This document shows, piece after piece, positions 60,052 to 64,000 of a stretch of DNA of 64,000 nucleotides. Position 1 is the first letter of the stretch; each line of letters starts with the position of its first letter. The stretch is taken from contig JADFDC010000002.1 of assembly GCA_018263115.1 (NCBI GenBank), forward strand, positions 62,001-126,000, given 5' to 3'. Source of the stretch: Thiobacillus sp. (GTDB lineage Bacteria > Pseudomonadota > Gammaproteobacteria > Burkholderiales > Thiobacillaceae). Position numbers and translations under genes: made by a program. The notes beneath the pieces are model-generated. The model worked only from the letters and a program-made list of their open reading frames with translations. It ran no database searches and was not told the origin of the DNA.

Positions 60052-60972
60052 TTAAACATAGGTCAGCCAGCCTTCATGTTTGGCCGAACGCCCCTGCACG
60101 CAGTCGAAATAAAGCGCCTGCAGCTTTTGCGTGACAGGCCCGCGCGATCCGCTGCCGATGGCGCGGTTGTCCAGTTCGCGGATGGGCGTGACTTCCGCCG
60201 CTGTGCCGGTGAAGAAGGCTTCGTCAGCGGAATAGACTTCGTCGCGGGTAATGCGCTTTTCGATGACCTGATAGCCGAGTTCGTTGGCCAGTTGCACGAT
60301 GGTGTCGCGGGTAATGCCTTCCAGCGCGCTGGTCAGGTCCGGCGTGTAGATCTTGCCGCGTCGCACGATGAAAACGTTTTCGCCCGAACCTTCGGACACG
60401 AAGCCGTCCACATCCAGCAGCAGGGCTTCGTCGTAGCCGTCCTGCTCGGCTTCGCGGTGGGCCAGGATCGAGTTCATGTAATTGCCGTTGGCCTTGGCCT
60501 TGCACATGGTGATGTTGACGTGATGCCGCGAGAAGGAAGAGGTCTTCACGCGGATGCCGTTGTCCAGCGCTTCCTGCCCGAGGTACGCGCCCCATTTCCA
60601 CGCGGCGACGATGATGTGGGTGGACAGCGTCTTGGCAGAAATGCCCATGGCCTCGGCGCCATAGAACGCCATCGGCCGGATGTAGGCGGATTCCAGCTTG
60701 TTCTCGCGCACGGCGGCACGCTGGGCTTCGTTGATTTCGTCCTTGGAGTAGGGCATCTTCATGCCCAGGATGTGCGCCGAGCGGAACAGCCGGTCGGTAT
60801 GGTCCTGCAGGCGGAAGATGGCTGTGCCCTTGGGTGTCTGGTAGGCGCGCACGCCTTCGAACACGCCCATGCCGTAATGCAGGGTGTGGGTAAGGACGTG
60901 GGTGGTGGCATCGCGCCAGTTGACCAGCTTGCCGTCGTACCAGATAAAGCCGTCGCGGTCGGACATCGACAT
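60052..60972 (-). CDS. ilvE: Branched-chain amino acid aminotransferase
   Basis: FIWYDGKLVNWRDATTHVLTHTLHYGMGVFEGVRAY; EALLLDVDGFVSEGSGENVFIV. Confidence 0.97.
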   Translation of the reverse strand: MSMSDRDGFIWYDGKLVNWRDATTHVLTHTLHYGMGVFEGVRAYQTPKGTAIFRLQDHTDRLFRSAHILGMKMPYSKDEINEAQRAAVRENKLESAYIRPMAFYGAEAMGISAKTLSTHIIVAAWKWGAYLGQEALDNGIRVKTSSFSRHHVNITMCKAKANGNYMNSILAHREAEQDGYDEALLLDVDGFVSEGSGENVFIVRRGKIYTPDLTSALEGITRDTIVQLANELGYQVIEKRITRDEVYSADEAFFTGTAAEVTPIRELDNRAIGSGSRGPVTQKLQALYFDCVQGRSAKHEGWLTYV

Positions 60973-61080
60973 TTACAGAACTCCTTGCAATCGCCAAAAC
61001 GGCTGCAAAACTCGCATACTTTGTCGCTCGGTGCTCGCAGGGATTTGCTGGCAGGCAAATCCGGCTTTTTTGGCCTCGCC

Positions 61081-61117
61081 CTCATGTATTGAAATACACT
61101 CCGGTTCCTGTGCGCCG
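61081..61117 (-). repeat. Core of a palindromic leader element upstream of ilvE (copy B)
   Basis: Minus: GGCGCACAGGAACCGGAGTGTATTTCAATACATGAGG; shares core with 44531-44580. Confidence 0.6.
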
Positions 61118-61192
61118 CGCTTCGCGTCTACGGGCTTTTCGCTGCGTTTTTGCGATATCGCTTAAATTATTTGGGTTGGAATCAAAGGTTAA

Positions 61193-61969
61193 ATGAAATT
61201 GTATCAAAGGCTTGCGCTGGGCGGCCTGTCTTTATTTGTGGCGCTGACGATGATTTCGGGCTGCGAGGCCCGCCCGCCGGCCCCGCAAAAGGCAGATTTC
61301 GACTACTACGTTCTGGCCCTGTCGCTGGCGCCCGCGTTTTGCGAGGACTCGATCGGCAACCGCCGCGTGCCGCATCAGTGCCGGGATGTTGATCTGGCGG
61401 ATTTCCGGCGCCAGCCGCTGACCCTGCATGGCCTGTGGCCAAACAAGCACAAGGGCCGGCATCCGTTTTACTGCAACGGCGAGCGCGACCGGGGCGGCAT
61501 GTGCGACCAGACCCGTGTTCAGTTGCCCCAATCGCTGGCCGGAAAACTCTCGACCGTCATGCCCGGCACGGCAGATTGCCTGGATCGCCACGAGTGGGCC
61601 AAGCATGGCTCCTGTTCCGGATTGAGCATGGCGCAATACTTTGACGAATCGGTCAGGCTGGTGGAACGCGCCAACCGGGCGATGGGCGCTGCGCTGGGCA
61701 GCCACGCGGGCAGGGAAGTCGGCCTTGACACGCTGCGCGCGCAAGTCAAAAGCCGCGATGCGGCGCTGATGGAAAGCGTTGTGTTCGACTGCCGCACGCC
61801 GCGCAGCGATTCACCCGCACGGCGCAAGCCCATGCTGCGCGAAGTGCGTATTTATTTTCATGCGCTGCCGGATGGCAGCGTGGGCGAGCCGATGAATTTC
61901 CGCGAAGCCGGGGTGAGGCATTTCAATTCGGGATGTCCGGCGGGGCGGGCATATGTTGATGCGCCATGA
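61193..61969 (+). CDS. RNase T2-family ribonuclease, probable lipoprotein
   Basis: LTLHGLWPNKHKG (CAS I), HEWAKHGSCSG (CAS II); lipobox-like MISGC. Confidence 0.92.
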   Translation: MKLYQRLALGGLSLFVALTMISGCEARPPAPQKADFDYYVLALSLAPAFCEDSIGNRRVPHQCRDVDLADFRRQPLTLHGLWPNKHKGRHPFYCNGERDRGGMCDQTRVQLPQSLAGKLSTVMPGTADCLDRHEWAKHGSCSGLSMAQYFDESVRLVERANRAMGAALGSHAGREVGLDTLRAQVKSRDAALMESVVFDCRTPRSDSPARRKPMLREVRIYFHALPDGSVGEPMNFREAGVRHFNSGCPAGRAYVDAP

Positions 61970-62072
61970 ATCCCCCGGCGCTTCGCGCCACCCCCTTTAT
62001 CAAGGGGGTTAAGTAGCCCCCCTTGATAAAGGGGGGTTGGGGGGATTCAAGGCGCGAAGCGCCGGGGGATTC
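61968..62072. repeat. 105-bp perfect-ended nested palindrome between convergent genes
   Basis: gaatcccccggcgcttcgcgcc ... ggcgcgaagcgccgggggattc (exact 22-bp inverted repeat) enclosing accccctttatcaaggggg...ccccccttgataaaggggggt. Confidence 0.9.
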
Positions 62073-62751
62073 ACCCCGGCAGATTCTGCTTCACGAACTC
62101 CGGAAAATAATCCGCCCGCACGATGTAGGTGCCGTCGCAGTTGAATGAGGCGCGCACGATGCCTTCCGACAGCGAGATGGCGGCATTGCGCAGGTAGTAC
62201 CCATCGATGGCACGCAACTGGTGAAAGCCATCGATGATGTCCTGGATCAGTTCCTTTTTCATCGGCTGCCAGTTGGCGCGCTGCTCGTCCATCAGCTGCT
62301 GCCAGTGTTCCGGCAGGTAGTTCCGCAGCGGGCCGGTCTGGACCATGGTGCGAACCCAGGCGATGGTATTCATTTTTTCGTCGAAAGGCGCCTGCACAAA
62401 ATGCCGGCTGATATAGTCATCGCTCAACAGCGCATCCACATCGTGGATTTCGTAATTGAAGGGGTTGAATATCGACTCGGTGCGCACCTCGGAACTGTTA
62501 AAGCCAATATAAATCGAGTAGCAACCCGTTTCGGCAAGCAGCCACTCCACGCGTTCCAGCGCGGGGCCGACTTTCTGGTCGATGCGCGAGGCGAACTTGC
62601 TGCGGATGGGCGCGGTTTCGCGCAGGGATGGATCGCCCTTGATGCCGACGAAGGGCTTGCCCGCGGGCAGGCCGAAGGCGCCCACGATGGCCTCATCAAG
62701 GACGCAGGAATCGTCTTCGGCAGGTACAAGGATGACAGGTTCTGTTTTCAT
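62071..62751 (-). CDS. Hypothetical protein
   Basis: Start at MKTEPVILVPAEDDS preferred; coherent coding signal; no family recognised. Confidence 0.7.
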   Translation of the reverse strand: MKTEPVILVPAEDDSCVLDEAIVGAFGLPAGKPFVGIKGDPSLRETAPIRSKFASRIDQKVGPALERVEWLLAETGCYSIYIGFNSSEVRTESIFNPFNYEIHDVDALLSDDYISRHFVQAPFDEKMNTIAWVRTMVQTGPLRNYLPEHWQQLMDEQRANWQPMKKELIQDIIDGFHQLRAIDGYYLRNAAISLSEGIVRASFNCDGTYIVRADYFPEFVKQNLPG

Positions 62752-62803
62752 GGATGACAGGGTAAGCGTTTTTCGAATTGTCTGGAATAGAGATGACTTC
62801 AAG

Positions 62804-63691
62804 ATGAAAAGGTTTCTGGCATCGGGATTTATTTTCCTGGCCTGCGCGGTTCAGGCAGATCAGGCGTGTGATGAAGCGTTGGCAAGATTTGATTACACCT
62901 CGGCGACGCATCTGGCCGATGCGCTGCTGAAAAAATCGCCGAACGATGCGGCGGCCTGGATTTGCCTTGCGCGTGCGCGATACGAGCGCGGCGATTTCAG
63001 GACCGCGCTGGATGCCTTGGACGAAGCCGCGAAGCAGCCGGTTGGCGGCCCGCTGGCGGTGAAGCTGGGCAACTGGTTTGGCGTAACGCTGCGCCGCCTG
63101 GGACGCAACGAGGAAGCCTGGCGTTACCAGCAGGCGGCGCTGTCACTGGCGAAACAGATCAACGATCAGGGCGGGCTCGCCACCGCGTTGCACAACACCG
63201 CGGGCATGCGCTATGACCGTGGCGATATCCCCGGTGCATTGCACGACTACCAGGCCAGCATTCTCATCAACCCTGATTTGTCGGAACGCTCGGCGTCGTA
63301 CAACAACGTGGGCTTGATTCACCAGTGGCGGGGCGACACCGCACTGGCGAAGCAGGCCCTGGAAGCGGCGATTGCGCTGAACCGGCAAGGCAATCACTTC
63401 CACCACCTGGGCAAGCACCTGATGAATCTGGGTAATCTGGAAAGGCAACTGGGCCGCTACGATGAAGCCAGGCGTCTGCTGGACGAGGGAAAAATCTGGG
63501 TGGAAAAGGCAGGCGACGTGTTCTGGCTGGGTATCGCCGCGCATTACCAGGCATGGCTGGCAAGAGACCTGCGTCAGCCTGATGTGGCGCGCAAATACTT
63601 TGAGGAAGCGAAACGCTATTACGAACAGGCCGGCGCGGCGGATGATTTGAGAAGACTGCAACAGCAGATGGCGCAGCTTAAGGAATACTGA
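62804..63691 (+). CDS. Secreted TPR-repeat protein
   Basis: MKRFLASGFIFLACAVQADQ signal peptide; several 34-residue TPR-like units. Confidence 0.88.
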   Translation: MKRFLASGFIFLACAVQADQACDEALARFDYTSATHLADALLKKSPNDAAAWICLARARYERGDFRTALDALDEAAKQPVGGPLAVKLGNWFGVTLRRLGRNEEAWRYQQAALSLAKQINDQGGLATALHNTAGMRYDRGDIPGALHDYQASILINPDLSERSASYNNVGLIHQWRGDTALAKQALEAAIALNRQGNHFHHLGKHLMNLGNLERQLGRYDEARRLLDEGKIWVEKAGDVFWLGIAAHYQAWLARDLRQPDVARKYFEEAKRYYEQAGAADDLRRLQQQMAQLKEY

Positions 63692-63787
63692 TTGCTTCGC
63701 CGCAGTGCTGTCGCATGCAAGCGTGCTCCTGCGAAAATCAGCAGTATGCAGGAGCAGGCTTGCATGCGAACTCCATTATGCAGTGTT

Positions 63788-64000
63788 TCATTGATTGAAG
63801 CAGGTGCCCCACAATTGGCTGACGGCAGTGCGCTCGGCGCTGAGTTGGACTGCTTCCAATCGCGCATGTTCGGCACCTGAAAGCTTGACGGCATGTTGCT
63901 GTCGCCGCAGCTCGCGGTAGGCGTTGGCGGCATTCTCGGCGATGTCTTTCGGCAGCAGTCCCGATTCTCCACAACGTTTAAGCAGGCCGATGTTGCCGAC
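63788..64000 (-). CDS. glnE: C-terminal part of glutamate-ammonia-ligase adenylyltransferase (GlnE); continues past the window
   Basis: Minus: VGNIGLLKRCGESGLLPKDIAENAANAYRELRRQQHAVKLSGAEHARLEAVQLSAERTAVSQLWGTCFNQ*. Confidence 0.8.
   Translation of the reverse strand, partial: VGNIGLLKRCGESGLLPKDIAENAANAYRELRRQQHAVKLSGAEHARLEAVQLSAERTAVSQLWGTCFNQ

Noticed and set aside
59917-61092. 391-aa plus-strand ORF antisense to ilvE
   Set aside because: Shadow ORF. The minus strand encodes a clear IlvE with all family motifs; the antisense product lacks recognisable domains.

Overview
The window looks like a contiguous chromosomal segment of a sulfur-oxidising betaproteobacterium (Nitrosomonadales-like; lineage inferred from gene content only). 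Positions 1-16.5 kb carry sulfur metabolism genes: an ArsR-rhodanese fusion, a persulfide-dioxygenase-like MBL protein and an MFS transporter, then soxXYZAB without soxCD, a cytoplasmic-type soeABC-like molybdoenzyme, and rhodanese-tusA-dsrE2. The rest is mostly housekeeping: valS, holC, pepA, lptFG, ilvI/ilvH/ilvC, psd, pssA, leuA, secDF-yajC, tgt, queA, panBCD, folK, pcnB, hrpA, ilvE and the 3' end of glnE, plus tRNA-Leu(CAA) and tRNA-Arg(CCT). The strongest accessory signals are: (i) a truncated IS1111/IS110-type element next to tRNA-Arg, with a highly structured 3' non-coding segment (candidate seekRNA/bridge RNA), abutting what looks like an integron attC site and a one-gene orphan cassette; (ii) three tandem DUF2173-like paralogues; (iii) an OmpA-family protein with a 12-unit, 12-13-residue Met/Trp-rich '[D/N/E/Q]P' repeat; (iv) a shared palindromic leader element upstream of both panD and ilvE; (v) several nested palindromic or G-rich dispersed repeats, one apparently inserted in frame in hrpA. 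No CRISPR array or rRNA was seen. Family names come from recognising motifs by eye, without database searches.
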